Part shown: one piece after another, positions 23,172 through 32,244 of the stretch | Layout: the number at the start of each line of letters is the position of its first letter | How positions within the stretch are numbered: the first letter of the stretch is position 1 | From: Micavibrio_A sp040381535 | Lineage (GTDB): Bacteria > Pseudomonadota > Alphaproteobacteria > Micavibrionales > Micavibrionaceae | Assembly: GCA_040381535.1 (NCBI GenBank) | Contig: JBEIHF010000007.1 | Location: 1-64,000, forward strand | Direction of reading: 5' to 3' | DNA: 64,000 bases | Position numbers and translations under genes: made by a program | The notes under the pieces: generated by a model | Databases searched by the model: none | What the model was told of the DNA's origin: nothing | The model's input: only the letters and a program-made list of their open reading frames with translations

Positions 23172-24542
23172 ATGACATTGAAACCCATCCATATTATTGG
23201 TGCAGGACTCGCAGGTTCCGAAGCCGCATGGCAAGTGGCCCAGATGGGCGTGCCTGTTGTCCTTCACGAGATGCGCGGTGTGCGTATGACAGATGCCCAC
23301 AAGACTGACGGGTGTGCGGAACTGGTCTGCTCCAACTCATTTCGTTCCGACGATGTACACTACAACGCGGTGGGATTGCTTCACGAAGAAATGAGACGCG
23401 CCGGATCATTAATCATGGCCGAAGGCGATAAATCAGCCGTACCAGCAGGCGGTGCACTAGCCGTGGATCGCGATGCGTTTTCCTATGGAGTCACAGAAAA
23501 ACTCACGAGTCACCCGCTGATATCGATACGGCGCGAGCATATTGAATTTCCACCCGATGACTGGGACAGCGTTATCATCGCAACGGGGCCTCTTACCTCC
23601 ATCGAACTCGCAAAGCAGGTGCAAAGCATCGGCGGCGAAGAGCAACTTGCCTTCTTCGATGCCATAGCCCCTATCGTACATAAGGACACTATCGACTTCG
23701 GCATTGCATGGATGCAGTCACGATACGACAAGGAAGGTCCTGCAGGAACGGGTTCGGACTATATCAATTGTCCTATGAACAAAGAACAATATATTACTTT
23801 TATCACTGAACTTTTAGCTTCTGAAAAAACAGAATTCAAGGAATGGGAAAGCAACACGCCGTACTTCGAAGGCTGCATGCCGGTCGAGGTTATGGCGTCA
23901 CGCGGAGTAGATACGCTACGCTATGGCCCTATGAAACCTGTTGGACTGACAGATCCAAATACAGGACAGCGCGCATACGCGGTGGTTCAGTTAAGACAGG
24001 ACAATGCGCTCGGCACGCTCTACAACATGGTCGGTTTCCAGACCAAAATGAAATACGCCGAACAAACCCGCGTCTTCCGCCTCATTCCGGGGCTTCAGAA
24101 TGCAGAATTCGCGCGTCTGGGTGGATTGCACCGGAACACCTTTATCAATTCACCGCGCCTCCTGAATGGCTCGCTTCAGATGAAAGCCATGCCGCGCATT
24201 CGCTTTGCGGGTCAGATCACGGGGTGCGAAGGCTACGTCGAGTCGGCCGCTGTCGGAATCATGGCCGGAAGATTCGCGGCCTGCGAACGTTTGGGCGTTT
24301 TCATGACGCCTCCACCGCACACAACGGCCATGGGCTCCATCCTCGCCCACATCACGGGCGGCGGCAACGCGGACACGTTCCAGCCGATGAACGTAAACTT
24401 CGGCCTCTTCCCGCCGATAGACGAACCCAAGAATGTACGCGGCAAAGAGCGCGGTCGTGAGCGTAAGAAATTTCTGGCCTTGCGCGCCCTAAACGACATC
24501 GACAATTGGCTGCAGCAATTCGCCGCATCCAAAGCAGCATGA
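23172..24542 (+). CDS. trmFO: Folate-dependent tRNA (uracil-5-)-methyltransferase TrmFO
   Basis: This 456-residue FAD enzyme makes m5U54 in the T loop of tRNAs using methylenetetrahydrofolate. The N-terminal dinucleotide motif is IGAGLAGSEAAW (residues 9-20), followed by the family-specific EMRGVRMTDAHKTDGCAELVCSNSFRSDD. YFEGCMPVEVMASRG carries a conserved Cys. Length is typical. The downstream hydrolase gene starts within its stop codon (ATGA), so the two are translationally coupled. Confidence 0.97.
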   Translation: MTLKPIHIIGAGLAGSEAAWQVAQMGVPVVLHEMRGVRMTDAHKTDGCAELVCSNSFRSDDVHYNAVGLLHEEMRRAGSLIMAEGDKSAVPAGGALAVDRDAFSYGVTEKLTSHPLISIRREHIEFPPDDWDSVIIATGPLTSIELAKQVQSIGGEEQLAFFDAIAPIVHKDTIDFGIAWMQSRYDKEGPAGTGSDYINCPMNKEQYITFITELLASEKTEFKEWESNTPYFEGCMPVEVMASRGVDTLRYGPMKPVGLTDPNTGQRAYAVVQLRQDNALGTLYNMVGFQTKMKYAEQTRVFRLIPGLQNAEFARLGGLHRNTFINSPRLLNGSLQMKAMPRIRFAGQITGCEGYVESAAVGIMAGRFAACERLGVFMTPPPHTTAMGSILAHITGGGNADTFQPMNVNFGLFPPIDEPKNVRGKERGRERKKFLALRALNDIDNWLQQFAASKAA

Positions 24543-25207
24543 GAGCGTCCCCAAGGCAAGAACTCGTCATTATATTGCACGGTATCGGCATGCCCAAAAT
24601 GCGCATGACCTTTATCGATTTTAGCCTTAAACGTGCAGGCTACAAAACCCTCAACCTCGCCTATCCTTCTTTACGCAACGACATTGAAAGTTGCGCAGCA
24701 TTTATAGTTAAAAAGCTCGATGGCATCATTCCCAACAATATCAAGAAAATCCATTTCGTCGCGCATTCGATGGGCTGCCTTGTCAGCCTTCAAACCATGA
24801 AAACCGCCAAACTCGATAGAATTGGGCGGGCCGTGTTTATCGCGCCACCGTTTCGGGGCAGTGAAGTCGCTGACTTTTTGCACCAAAACGCGCTTTATAA
24901 ATTCGCGTTCGGCCCTGCGGGCGCTCAACTGACGACTCACTACAGACGCGAACTGAACCACACCCCTCCCGCCGGTCTGGAGATCGGGGTCATAGCCGGT
25001 TCACGCGGATACGAATATCCGCTTTTTCTTCACATCATGAAAAAAACCGGGGTGCATGATGGGCTCGTTGCACTTTCAAGCACCCAAGTGGACGGCTTGA
25101 AGGACCACATTACGATACGGATGTCGCACTCTTTTCTACTCGAAAGATCCGTGTCGCAAATCATGCATTTTTTGGAGAATGGCAATTTTTACCGCGAGCA
25201 TGGGTAA
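24539..25207 (+). CDS. Alpha/beta hydrolase
   Basis: This 222-residue protein has an early strand and turn, ELVIILHGIGM, and the nucleophile elbow VAHSMGC with Ser77. A likely catalytic Asp and His come later (VHDGLVAL, RMSHSFLL). It resembles cytosolic lipase/esterase-like hydrolases. No signal peptide is present. ATG 24539 overlaps the trmFO stop by 4 bp, so it is co-translated with trmFO. A start 33 bp further upstream would lie wholly within trmFO and is unlikely. Substrate unknown. Confidence 0.8.
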   Translation: MRASPRQELVIILHGIGMPKMRMTFIDFSLKRAGYKTLNLAYPSLRNDIESCAAFIVKKLDGIIPNNIKKIHFVAHSMGCLVSLQTMKTAKLDRIGRAVFIAPPFRGSEVADFLHQNALYKFAFGPAGAQLTTHYRRELNHTPPAGLEIGVIAGSRGYEYPLFLHIMKKTGVHDGLVALSSTQVDGLKDHITIRMSHSFLLERSVSQIMHFLENGNFYREHG

Positions 25208-25210
25208 TCT

Positions 25211-26005
25211 CTAATGCACCAACGCCAGACGCAACTCTAAAAATGGCGCATTGATATGCATTTTTGACGAAAATACATCAAAATTGTTTTTCTTCAATCG
25301 ATTCAAATAAATCCACGCCATTCTTTCCTGAAGTTTAAGGAAGCGCGTTTTCGGATTACGATACGGCGATATTGTATTTGAAATACTCGCAACGATCTCA
25401 AGAATTTCTGTCTTGTGATTGAAATCCAATATCTTTTGGGCAGAAAGGTTTTTCGCAAGCATAAGATCGTCGGGGAGCATCACGCGCCCCTGTGAAAGCA
25501 TATATGGAACCGCACGTATCGATTCATACACCCCGAAATTCGTTGAAATTCCGCCAATTTCATCTTCATCCGCATTTTCACCGAGAATTTTGAGCGCCAA
25601 AGCGTTCAATGGCGCGGTAGTAAACGCCGCATACTTCTTCAATCCGTCCATCGATGCGGGCGGAACATCTTCGAGATCAAATTCACGGGCGTAGGTAAGC
25701 TGGCCGAACAATTCCTGCGATAAATATTTGTCCCAAATGGCGGGCGCGAGTGTGGATAAAACTGGGATCTGTCCACCGTCCTTCCCCGTATAGATTTCGG
25801 AAATACGGTCCCGCCACCACTGCAAACGGATTTGGCCCAACCTTGTATCGGACACAACGGACCGTGTTTTGGCGATTTCATGGTTGAGCAGAAACAACGC
25901 CTGCAAAACCGTTCTCTTATCTGCGGGCGCAAAAAGGCTTAGCAAATAGCGGTCGGGATCGGCTTTTTGCAGGTCGGCAGCCAAAAATCGGGCGGTATCG
26001 GACAC
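25211..26005 (-). CDS. Squalene/phytoene synthase-like protein, NDUFAF6-type
   Basis: This 264-residue member of the squalene/phytoene synthase fold lacks the Asp-rich D-x-x-x-D substrate motifs: the first site reads LNHEIAKTRSVVSDTRLGQIRLQWWRD. That same segment strongly resembles human NDUFAF6, a mitochondrial complex I assembly factor (A-F-N-V-E-L-A pattern, then G-x-x-R-x-Q-x-W). The neighbouring region also holds an NDUFAF3-like gene. Its bacterial role is probably in respiratory complex I assembly rather than terpenoid synthesis, by inference. It is convergent with the trmFO-hydrolase pair. Confidence 0.75.
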   Translation of the reverse strand: MSDTARFLAADLQKADPDRYLLSLFAPADKRTVLQALFLLNHEIAKTRSVVSDTRLGQIRLQWWRDRISEIYTGKDGGQIPVLSTLAPAIWDKYLSQELFGQLTYAREFDLEDVPPASMDGLKKYAAFTTAPLNALALKILGENADEDEIGGISTNFGVYESIRAVPYMLSQGRVMLPDDLMLAKNLSAQKILDFNHKTEILEIVASISNTISPYRNPKTRFLKLQERMAWIYLNRLKKNNFDVFSSKMHINAPFLELRLALVH

Positions 26006-26090
26006 TTAGTCCCCCTTGAGAAACTGAACAAAATCTATAGTTTAAGCGTTAGCATTTTAGAACCTATCCGAAAAGCAGGAGATATTAGTT

Positions 26091-26717
26091 ATGGCCTTTA
26101 CCCTACCCGAACTGCCCTACGCCTATGACGCGTTGGGCCCCTACATGTCCAAGGAAACCCTCGAATTTCACCACGACAAGCACCATCAAGCTTATGTCAC
26201 GAAGGCGAACGAGCTAATCGCGGGCACAGGCCTTGAAAACCTCTCCCTCGAAGAAGCCATGGTTGCGGCCTTCAAGGACAAATCCAAAGCAGGTCTGTTT
26301 AACCAACTGGGCCAACATTTCAACCATATCCATTTCTGGAACTGGATGAAGAAAGACGGCGGCGGAAACAAGATCCCCGGCAAGCTGGATGAACAAATCA
26401 CCAAAGACCTTGAAGGTTACGAAGGATTCAAAAAGAAATTCATCGAAGCAGGTGTAGGCCAATTTGGCTCCGGCTGGGCATGGCTCGCAATGGACAACGC
26501 ATCGGGCAAGCTCGAAATCGTCAAAACCCCGAACGGTGAAAACCCCGTTGTGTTGGGCAAAACGGCCCTTCTCGGTGTCGATGTGTGGGAACATTCTTAT
26601 TACATCGATTACCGCAACGCGCGTCCGAAATACCTCGAAGCGTTCGTAGATTCCCTAATCAACTGGGACTACGTTGCAGAGCTGTACGAAAAAGGCCCGA
26701 TGAAGATCGCGGCGTAG
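26091..26717 (+). CDS. sodB: Superoxide dismutase (Fe type)
   Basis: This 208-residue SOD has all four metal ligands: His27 (EFHHDKHHQ), His79 (HFNHIHFWNW), Asp164 and His168 (GVDVWEHSYYIDY). An active-site Gln at position 75 rather than in the GQFGSGWAW segment points to an iron enzyme. No signal peptide is seen, so it is cytosolic. GGAG precedes the ATG. A bidirectional terminator follows. It protects against superoxide produced by respiration. Confidence 0.95.
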   Translation: MAFTLPELPYAYDALGPYMSKETLEFHHDKHHQAYVTKANELIAGTGLENLSLEEAMVAAFKDKSKAGLFNQLGQHFNHIHFWNWMKKDGGGNKIPGKLDEQITKDLEGYEGFKKKFIEAGVGQFGSGWAWLAMDNASGKLEIVKTPNGENPVVLGKTALLGVDVWEHSYYIDYRNARPKYLEAFVDSLINWDYVAELYEKGPMKIAA

Positions 26718-26721
26718 ACTT

Positions 26722-26751
26722 AAAAAAGGCCGGATTACTCCGGCCTTTTTT
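26722..26751. terminator. Bidirectional intrinsic terminator
   Basis: AAAAAAGGCCGG-ATTACT-CCGGCCTTTTTT forms a 12-bp perfect stem with a 6-nt loop. It lies between the convergent sodB and terC-family genes. Confidence 0.92.
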
Positions 26752-26752
26752 A

Positions 26753-27484
26753 TTATTTCTTTTTCGAGGATTTTTTGCGCATCCACAGATTGAGACACTC
26801 AACACCGAGCGAGAAAGCCACGGCGAAATATAGGTAGCCGCGCGGGATGTGTACATCAAAACCATCTGCTATCAACGCCATACCGACAAGCAGCAGGAAT
26901 GAAAGTGCAAGCATTTTTACTGTTGGATGCTTGTTCACAAAATCCGATACAGGCTTAGCCGCAAAAAGCATAACACCGATGGCGATGATAACCGCTGCGA
27001 CCATGATACTGCGTTCATCTGCCATTCCTACAGCGGTAATAACGGAATCCAGCGAAAAGACGATATCGAGAACGGCGATCTGTGCCAAAACCGCACCGAA
27101 CGTTACCTGCTTAAGGCCTACAGTTTTTTCATCTTTTGCACCTTCGATGGAATGATGGATTTCCGTCGTCCCCTTGACCAGAAGGAACAAACCCCCGCCG
27201 ATCAGGATGATATCGCGCCATGATATTTCATTGCCCAGAATACTGAACAACGGCGCGGTCAGGTGTGCAATCCAGAAGATCAGCATCAAAAGCACGATAC
27301 GCATGATAAGGGCCAGCATAAGGCCGATGGTGCGGGCTTTTGCTTGCTGATTCTCGGGCAGCTTGGCCGCGATAATGGAAATAAAAATAATATTGTCTAT
27401 ACCCAAAACAATTTCGAGTATCGTTAAAGTAAGCAACGAAGCCCATGCTTCAGGGCTGGAGGCGAGAGCTATAAAATGTTCCAT
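26753..27484 (-). CDS. TerC family integral membrane protein
   Basis: This 243-residue protein has about seven hydrophobic helices and the TerC acid motifs EIVLGIDNIIFISI (near residues 24-37) and DIVFSLDSVITAVGM (about 130-145). Bacterial TerC relatives are implicated in metal-ion (manganese) export during membrane-protein metalation. Family alone does not set the substrate here. It is followed by a strong terminator and lies downstream of the Mth938-domain gene with an 18-bp gap, so co-transcription with the sec cluster is likely. Confidence 0.88.
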   Translation of the reverse strand: MEHFIALASSPEAWASLLTLTILEIVLGIDNIIFISIIAAKLPENQQAKARTIGLMLALIMRIVLLMLIFWIAHLTAPLFSILGNEISWRDIILIGGGLFLLVKGTTEIHHSIEGAKDEKTVGLKQVTFGAVLAQIAVLDIVFSLDSVITAVGMADERSIMVAAVIIAIGVMLFAAKPVSDFVNKHPTVKMLALSFLLLVGMALIADGFDVHIPRGYLYFAVAFSLGVECLNLWMRKKSSKKK

Positions 27485-27502
27485 TTTTATTTCCTTCGTT
27501 TT

Positions 27503-27880
27503 TTAAACCGGAAAAAGAGCGGCAGCGACCCTGCGCCCTTCGGCCATCAATACATTATAAGTGCGGCAAGCCGCGCCCGTATCCATCGTTTCCACAACTA
27601 GCCCGCGGTTTTTCAGCGAGGTTCGCAAGGCCGACGGGAAAAATTCCCCTTTAGCCCCCGACCCCAGCAAAACAACATCAAGATCGTTCGCGTTTGCGGT
27701 CAGCGCCTCAAAATCCTTTTCACCTAGCGCCGAAAACGGGCCGTTGATACTCCATGGCATGGTGCCCGTGGGCGTAACGATGATCGGACCTTCATATGGC
27801 TTTCCGCTGACCTTGAAACCGCCCGCGGAATATCCCTGGATAATCTGGCGACCTTCGGGAATGAGCGGTGTAACGTCCAT
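27503..27880 (-). CDS. Mth938-domain protein, NDUFAF3-like
   Basis: This 125-residue Mth938-like protein has GGFKVSGKPYEGPIIVTP, DVVLLGSGAKG and the C-terminal TGAACRTYNVLMAEGRRVAAALFP, the family's hallmark with its conserved Cys and Asn. The human relative NDUFAF3 is a complex I assembly factor. In alphaproteobacteria its gene commonly sits beside secDF, as here. Two bp separate it from the upstream lipoprotein gene, so it belongs to the yajC-secD-secF transcript. An NDUFAF6-like gene lies 1.5 kb away. Confidence 0.88.
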   Translation of the reverse strand: MDVTPLIPEGRQIIQGYSAGGFKVSGKPYEGPIIVTPTGTMPWSINGPFSALGEKDFEALTANANDLDVVLLGSGAKGEFFPSALRTSLKNRGLVVETMDTGAACRTYNVLMAEGRRVAAALFPV

Positions 27881-27882
27881 GG

Positions 27883-28734
27883 TTATTCGATCACGCCCAA
27901 ATAACGCAACGTGGGTTCGTTGATGCCACCCACAGGCAATTGGTTACCCGTTTGATAAATAGTGAGTGCGTTGAGGAATTCCGTATCGACGATGCCGGAT
28001 TCTGCGCCTTTGTAAAGGCCCTTTTGTTTCAGTGCTGCCTGTGCGGAACGAATGACAGAGGGATTGTTGAAGTTGATTCCCGTCGCGGAAATCGCAGGCA
28101 TTTGTTGTGCAATTGGGGTAGCAGTGGTGGCTACAGCAGGTGCCGTTACCGGAGCAACGGGAGGTACGCCCTCCGCGGCATTCGCTGCGGCTACGGCTTT
28201 GGGTGAATACGGCGCATTCGGATCAAGCGGATATGCCGCCGTGCTTGCGGGCGCAAGTGACGGAGCCGCCACCGAAGCGGAGACAGGTGCGGGCGCTACC
28301 GACGTTGCGGGCGCATCAGCAGGCGGAGGTATGACAGCTGCATTCACTGGTGTTGTCGGTGCAACATTATCCAAAGGGCGGGTTTCGGATACGGACGCGG
28401 ACGTCGCGTCTGCAGGCGAAGCGGTATCGGGCGCGATCGGGGCTTGAGCGGCTTCATGTTGAGCGACGGCCGTTTCCATCGCTGGCGATGTATCAGGCAG
28501 AGACTCTCCTGCGGCAACTTCGGGTGTCGGGATCGCTTCGGCTTGTTCCACCTTAGATGTGAAATCTTCACCTTCGGCTTTTACGGCCGCTTGTTGTTGT
28601 GCTTGGGGCAAACCGTTGTTCTTCACGACGATGTCGTCTTTAGAGCCGATGTCACCAGGGCCTTTGGTCGTACAGGCGTTCAGCGCGAGAATGGCGGTTC
28701 CAAGCAAGAGAAAGGTTTTGGAAAAACGGGTCAT
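27883..28734 (-). CDS. Lipoprotein with Pro/Ala linker and C-terminal peptidoglycan-binding-like domain
   Basis: This 283-residue protein has a lipobox LNAC at Cys21. Residues about 25-215 are a long Ala/Pro/Thr/Val-rich low-complexity linker suited to spanning the periplasm. The last 65 residues (SVIRSAQAALKQKGLYKGAESGIVDTEFLNALTIYQ then TLRYLGV) fit the PG_binding_1 pattern of A-Q-x-x-L...G...D-G-x-x-G...A-x-x-x-F/Y-Q. It may tie the inner or outer membrane to peptidoglycan. It lies between secF and the NDUFAF3-like gene. Confidence 0.7.
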   Translation of the reverse strand: MTRFSKTFLLLGTAILALNACTTKGPGDIGSKDDIVVKNNGLPQAQQQAAVKAEGEDFTSKVEQAEAIPTPEVAAGESLPDTSPAMETAVAQHEAAQAPIAPDTASPADATSASVSETRPLDNVAPTTPVNAAVIPPPADAPATSVAPAPVSASVAAPSLAPASTAAYPLDPNAPYSPKAVAAANAAEGVPPVAPVTAPAVATTATPIAQQMPAISATGINFNNPSVIRSAQAALKQKGLYKGAESGIVDTEFLNALTIYQTGNQLPVGGINEPTLRYLGVIE

Positions 28735-28816
28735 GTTGAGGCTCCTTAGGAATGACGCACAAAACTAGCGACGTTTTATCCAAAAAACAACCCGCAGATA
28801 TAAAATGGGCACGGAT

Positions 28817-29758
28817 TTAAACGGGTTTTTCCTCATACCCCGTGCGCAAGCCCAGATATAAAAGCAGACTCGCTGCAACATATACGGAAGAATACGTACC
28901 CACCAAGAATCCAAAGAGTAGCGCATCAACAAAGCCTTGAATAACCTCACCGCCAAACACCCACAGAGCAACCAGAGCAAGGAGCGTGAGCATGGATGTC
29001 ATCACGGTGCGGGACAACGTGCCGTTGATCGCCATGTTGCATACTTCGCCCAGCGGCTTTTTACGGTATTTTCTCATCATCTCCCGAATGCGGTCAAAAA
29101 TAACCACCGTGTCGTTGATGGAAAAACCTGCAACCATGAGAACAGCGGCCAGCGTGGATAGATCAAAGGTCTTTTCCGTTAACGCCATAAAGCCCAGAAC
29201 GGCAAATGTATCGTGAATGAGCGATATGATGGCGGCCACGCCAAATTGCCATTCGAAACGGAACCACACATAGGCCATGATCCCGCCGAGCGCGAGAACA
29301 ACCGCCCACACGCCTTTCATTTTAAGCTCTTTGCCCACCTGCGGACCAACGAACTCCACGCGGCGGTAGTCGACATCGGGATGCGCCTTTTCTATTTCCG
29401 CTTTTACTTTATCAATAGCGGCTTTTTGCACGGCGGGATCATCCCCCTGCCCGGCCATACGGATCAAAAGCGTGTTGGCGTTACCAAATTCCTGAATCGA
29501 AATGTCTTCGAGTTCGAGATTATTCAGATCTTCCCTGAGTTGTGAAATATCCGGTGCCTTTTCGGTCGAAATTTCAATGAGCGTTCCGCCTGTGAAATCA
29601 ATCCCGTAATTAAGACCCTTGGTCGCCAGCAAGAAAATGGAGCCCAAAATCATGACCGCAGTCACGGCAAACGCAAAATAGCGATGGCCGATAAAATCGA
29701 TGGTCGTGTTATCGGGTACTAGTTTAAAGCCTGTCCACATATTCCAAATCCTTATCAA
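28817..29758 (-). CDS. secF: Protein translocase subunit SecF
   Basis: This 313-residue membrane protein works with SecD and YajC to drive late stages of Sec translocation using the proton gradient. An N-terminal helix (about 24-46) is followed by the motif GLNYGIDFTGGTLIEI, a periplasmic domain, and five helices with FSINDTVVIFDRIRE and the ending AxxLLYLGLR. Its start overlaps the secD stop by 4 bp. Length and domain order are standard. Confidence 0.97.
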   Translation of the reverse strand: MIRIWNMWTGFKLVPDNTTIDFIGHRYFAFAVTAVMILGSIFLLATKGLNYGIDFTGGTLIEISTEKAPDISQLREDLNNLELEDISIQEFGNANTLLIRMAGQGDDPAVQKAAIDKVKAEIEKAHPDVDYRRVEFVGPQVGKELKMKGVWAVVLALGGIMAYVWFRFEWQFGVAAIISLIHDTFAVLGFMALTEKTFDLSTLAAVLMVAGFSINDTVVIFDRIREMMRKYRKKPLGEVCNMAINGTLSRTVMTSMLTLLALVALWVFGGEVIQGFVDALLFGFLVGTYSSVYVAASLLLYLGLRTGYEEKPV

Positions 29759-31323
29759 ACGGGCAGAGTAGAAGGTTTACGTCTGCCTATCCAGTACACG
29801 ACCATCAAACGCACGACGGAGATGGCAGTAAAGAACGACGCGATCACACCGATAGCGGTGGTCACAGCAAAACCCTTGATCGGGCCTGTACCAAAGCTGA
29901 ACAAAATCAGCGATGCAAACAACATGGTCAGGTTCGTATCTGCCACCGTGCCGAACGCGATGCGGAAACCGTTGTCGATAGCTGAGATTGGAGAGCGCCC
30001 TTCGCGCAACTCTTCGCGGATACGCTCGAAAATCAGAACGTTGGCATCCACGGACATACAGACCGTAAGAACAAGACCTGCGATACCGGGCATGGTAAGC
30101 GTCGCCTGCATGACGGACAGGAATGCAAAACACATAGCAAGGTTCACGAGCATAGCGATACACGCAAAAATGCCAAACAAGGCATAGCATCCGATCATGA
30201 GCACAAAGACCAGTACAAGGCCCAGGAATGCTGCCTTTTTGCCAGCATCGATGGAATCCGCGCCCAAAGACGGGCCGACAGTGCGTTCCTCAATAATGTT
30301 CAAAGGGGCGGGCAAAGCGCCAGCACGGAGCAAAATGGCAAGATCATTGGCTTCTTTCACCGTAAAAGAACCAGAAATCTGGCCCGAACCGCCGCAGATC
30401 GGCTCCCGGATGACAGGCGCGGAAATAATTTCACTGTCCAGCACGATAGCGAACAGGCGGTTCACATTGTCTTTGGACAACTGGCAGAATTTTTTCGTGC
30501 CAACGGGATTGAAACGGAAAGACACGGCGGATTGGCCGTTCTGGTCGGGTGCGTAAGCGGCCGCCACAAGCATATCACCCGTAAGCATCGCCTGACGGCT
30601 AATCGCCAGCGTTTCGCCGGGACTTTCCACCATCGGCAAAATCATATCGCCGCCGGTATTTTTAACATCGGAAGACCCAACATCCATATTCACAAGATGG
30701 AAAGACAATTTGGCTGTTTTGCCGAGCAGGTCTTTTACGCGCTGCGGATCATCCAGACCCGGCAGCTGAACGACGATACGATCGTCGCCCTGACGCGTGA
30801 TGATCGGTTCATTGGTTCCCGTTTCATCGATCCGTCGACGCACTATTTCCAAAGACTGGTTGATGACTTCGTCCTGAATGATGTTGATGGCCGTCTCGGA
30901 GAACGTGCCCTCAATCATGTCGCCTTTGGTTCGCAGCGTGAGCGAACCGTCCAGCGCACGGATGGCTTTGGTAATCTCCCCTGCATCGGCCTGTTCGCGC
31001 ACTTGAACGCGCACACCGCCCGAAGGAATGGTGGAAAGGCGTTTATAGCCGATCTTCTTTTCACGCAAGATCGGACGCAACGAAGAAATGATGTCGTCCG
31101 AACGCTGCTTCGTTACCGAATCCAGATCAACTTGAAGCAGGATATGCGATCCGCCTTGAAGATCCAGACCCAGATTGACCGTCTTGTGCGGTATCCACGA
31201 CGGCAGTTTGCCGAGAATTTCATCCTGCTTGTCTTTGGGCACGAAGTTCGGTGCCGCAAATAGCACGGACAAAAGGACCACGCCCATAATCAAAATGCGT
31301 TTCCATGTGGGAATCTGGATCAT
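29755..31323 (-). CDS. secD: Protein translocase subunit SecD
   Basis: This 522-residue protein has an N-terminal helix (about 8-27), GLDLQGGSHILLQVD, a large periplasmic P1 domain, and five C-terminal helices containing ALPAPLNIIEERTVGPSLGADSI and MSVDANVLIFERIREEL. It acts with SecF to release and pull translocated proteins at the periplasmic side. It is 16 bp downstream of yajC and overlaps secF by 4 bp. Confidence 0.97.
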   Translation of the reverse strand: MIQIPTWKRILIMGVVLLSVLFAAPNFVPKDKQDEILGKLPSWIPHKTVNLGLDLQGGSHILLQVDLDSVTKQRSDDIISSLRPILREKKIGYKRLSTIPSGGVRVQVREQADAGEITKAIRALDGSLTLRTKGDMIEGTFSETAINIIQDEVINQSLEIVRRRIDETGTNEPIITRQGDDRIVVQLPGLDDPQRVKDLLGKTAKLSFHLVNMDVGSSDVKNTGGDMILPMVESPGETLAISRQAMLTGDMLVAAAYAPDQNGQSAVSFRFNPVGTKKFCQLSKDNVNRLFAIVLDSEIISAPVIREPICGGSGQISGSFTVKEANDLAILLRAGALPAPLNIIEERTVGPSLGADSIDAGKKAAFLGLVLVFVLMIGCYALFGIFACIAMLVNLAMCFAFLSVMQATLTMPGIAGLVLTVCMSVDANVLIFERIREELREGRSPISAIDNGFRIAFGTVADTNLTMLFASLILFSFGTGPIKGFAVTTAIGVIASFFTAISVVRLMVVYWIGRRKPSTLPV

Positions 31324-31339
31324 ATTTACTTACTTAATA

Positions 31340-31726
31340 TTACTTGGTTGCGGCAGCAGGCTTATCGGCCTTGCCTTGGATCATGCCGCGGACATGGGAA
31401 ACTTTGATGCCGTTGCCAAGATCTACAATCACTTCTTCGTTGTTGACGATTTTATCAACGCGCCCGAGCAAACCGCCCGACGTCACGATCTTGTCGCCTT
31501 CTTTCAAACCGTCGAGCATTTCTTTGTGCTCTTTAAAACGTTTTTGCTGGGGGCGGATCAAAAGGAAATAGAACATCACAACCAGAAGGACGATCATGCC
31601 GACGTTTTGCAAGATGATATTGGATGTGCTCGGCGGGGTAAAACCGGCATCGCCTGCAGGAACTGCGGTTTCAGCCGTGGTTGCGGTGGTGGTTTCGCCG
31701 GTCGCGTGAGCGGGGGTAATGAACAT
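31340..31726 (-). CDS. yajC: Preprotein translocase subunit YajC
   Basis: This 128-residue single-pass protein has a transmembrane segment at about residues 38-57 (ILQNVGMIVLLVVMFYFLLI), followed at once by RPQQKRFKEHKEML and the cytosolic domain GDKIVTSGGLLGRVDKI. The 37-residue periplasmic N-terminal stretch, rich in Ala and Thr, is longer than in E. coli. It is the first gene of yajC-secD-secF. An AGGAGCTTCC-like site is just before the ATG. Confidence 0.95.
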   Translation of the reverse strand: MFITPAHATGETTTATTAETAVPAGDAGFTPPSTSNIILQNVGMIVLLVVMFYFLLIRPQQKRFKEHKEMLDGLKEGDKIVTSGGLLGRVDKIVNNEEVIVDLGNGIKVSHVRGMIQGKADKPAAATK

Positions 31727-31917
31727 GGAAGCTCCTTAATATATAAGCATAATTTTGTTTCGAAGGACTATAACGCCCCATCCACCGAAAACAAGCGCTA
31801 TCGAAAGCCCATCAACAGCCTGTAAAGTAGCGGAATTTGGCCGCAAATATAGGGTTTTATGAAAAAAAATGGACAGAATTTTAGAGCAGGCGCGAAAATA
31901 AAAGAAAAAGGTGTGTG

Positions 31918-32244
31918 ATGTCGCAGATACTTTCCAAAGCAGGGCATTTCATTCAAACACATTTTCTTTCTGCCAATCCGCCGAACATCATCCCTTCCCC
32001 GCATGAAATCGTAGAGGGCACAAAAAATGCGATTGATAATTTCCGTGCGCATTATGCTTTTGTCCAAAGCCAGAAGACGTCTTTTCAAGACCATCTGCAA
32101 AATATCGGTATAGAACGCTTGAGCAAAATGATTTTCGAGGAAGCCTCTGAAGGCTTTACTTTTGCACCCTCGCCGCCCAAAAAGGGCGAGAAGCAAAAAG
32201 TTATCCGTTTCAAATGGGACAGTTTTGATCCAAGAAACGAATAG
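31918..32244 (+). CDS. Hypothetical protein
   Basis: This 108-residue soluble protein (MSQILSKAGHFIQTHFLS...) has a mostly helical first half and a Pro/Lys-rich turn (SPPKKGEKQKV) before the end. ATG 31918 is preferred to the GTG 3 bp earlier. AAAAGG lies 5 to 8 nt upstream. It is divergent from yajC and directly convergent with the next gene. No family is recognised. Confidence 0.5.
   Translation: MSQILSKAGHFIQTHFLSANPPNIIPSPHEIVEGTKNAIDNFRAHYAFVQSQKTSFQDHLQNIGIERLSKMIFEEASEGFTFAPSPPKKGEKQKVIRFKWDSFDPRNE

Noticed and set aside
25211..26005. Carotenoid or hopanoid biosynthesis gene
   Set aside because: The Asp-rich substrate motifs are missing and the sequence follows the NDUFAF6 pattern. 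No other carotenoid or hopanoid gene is nearby.
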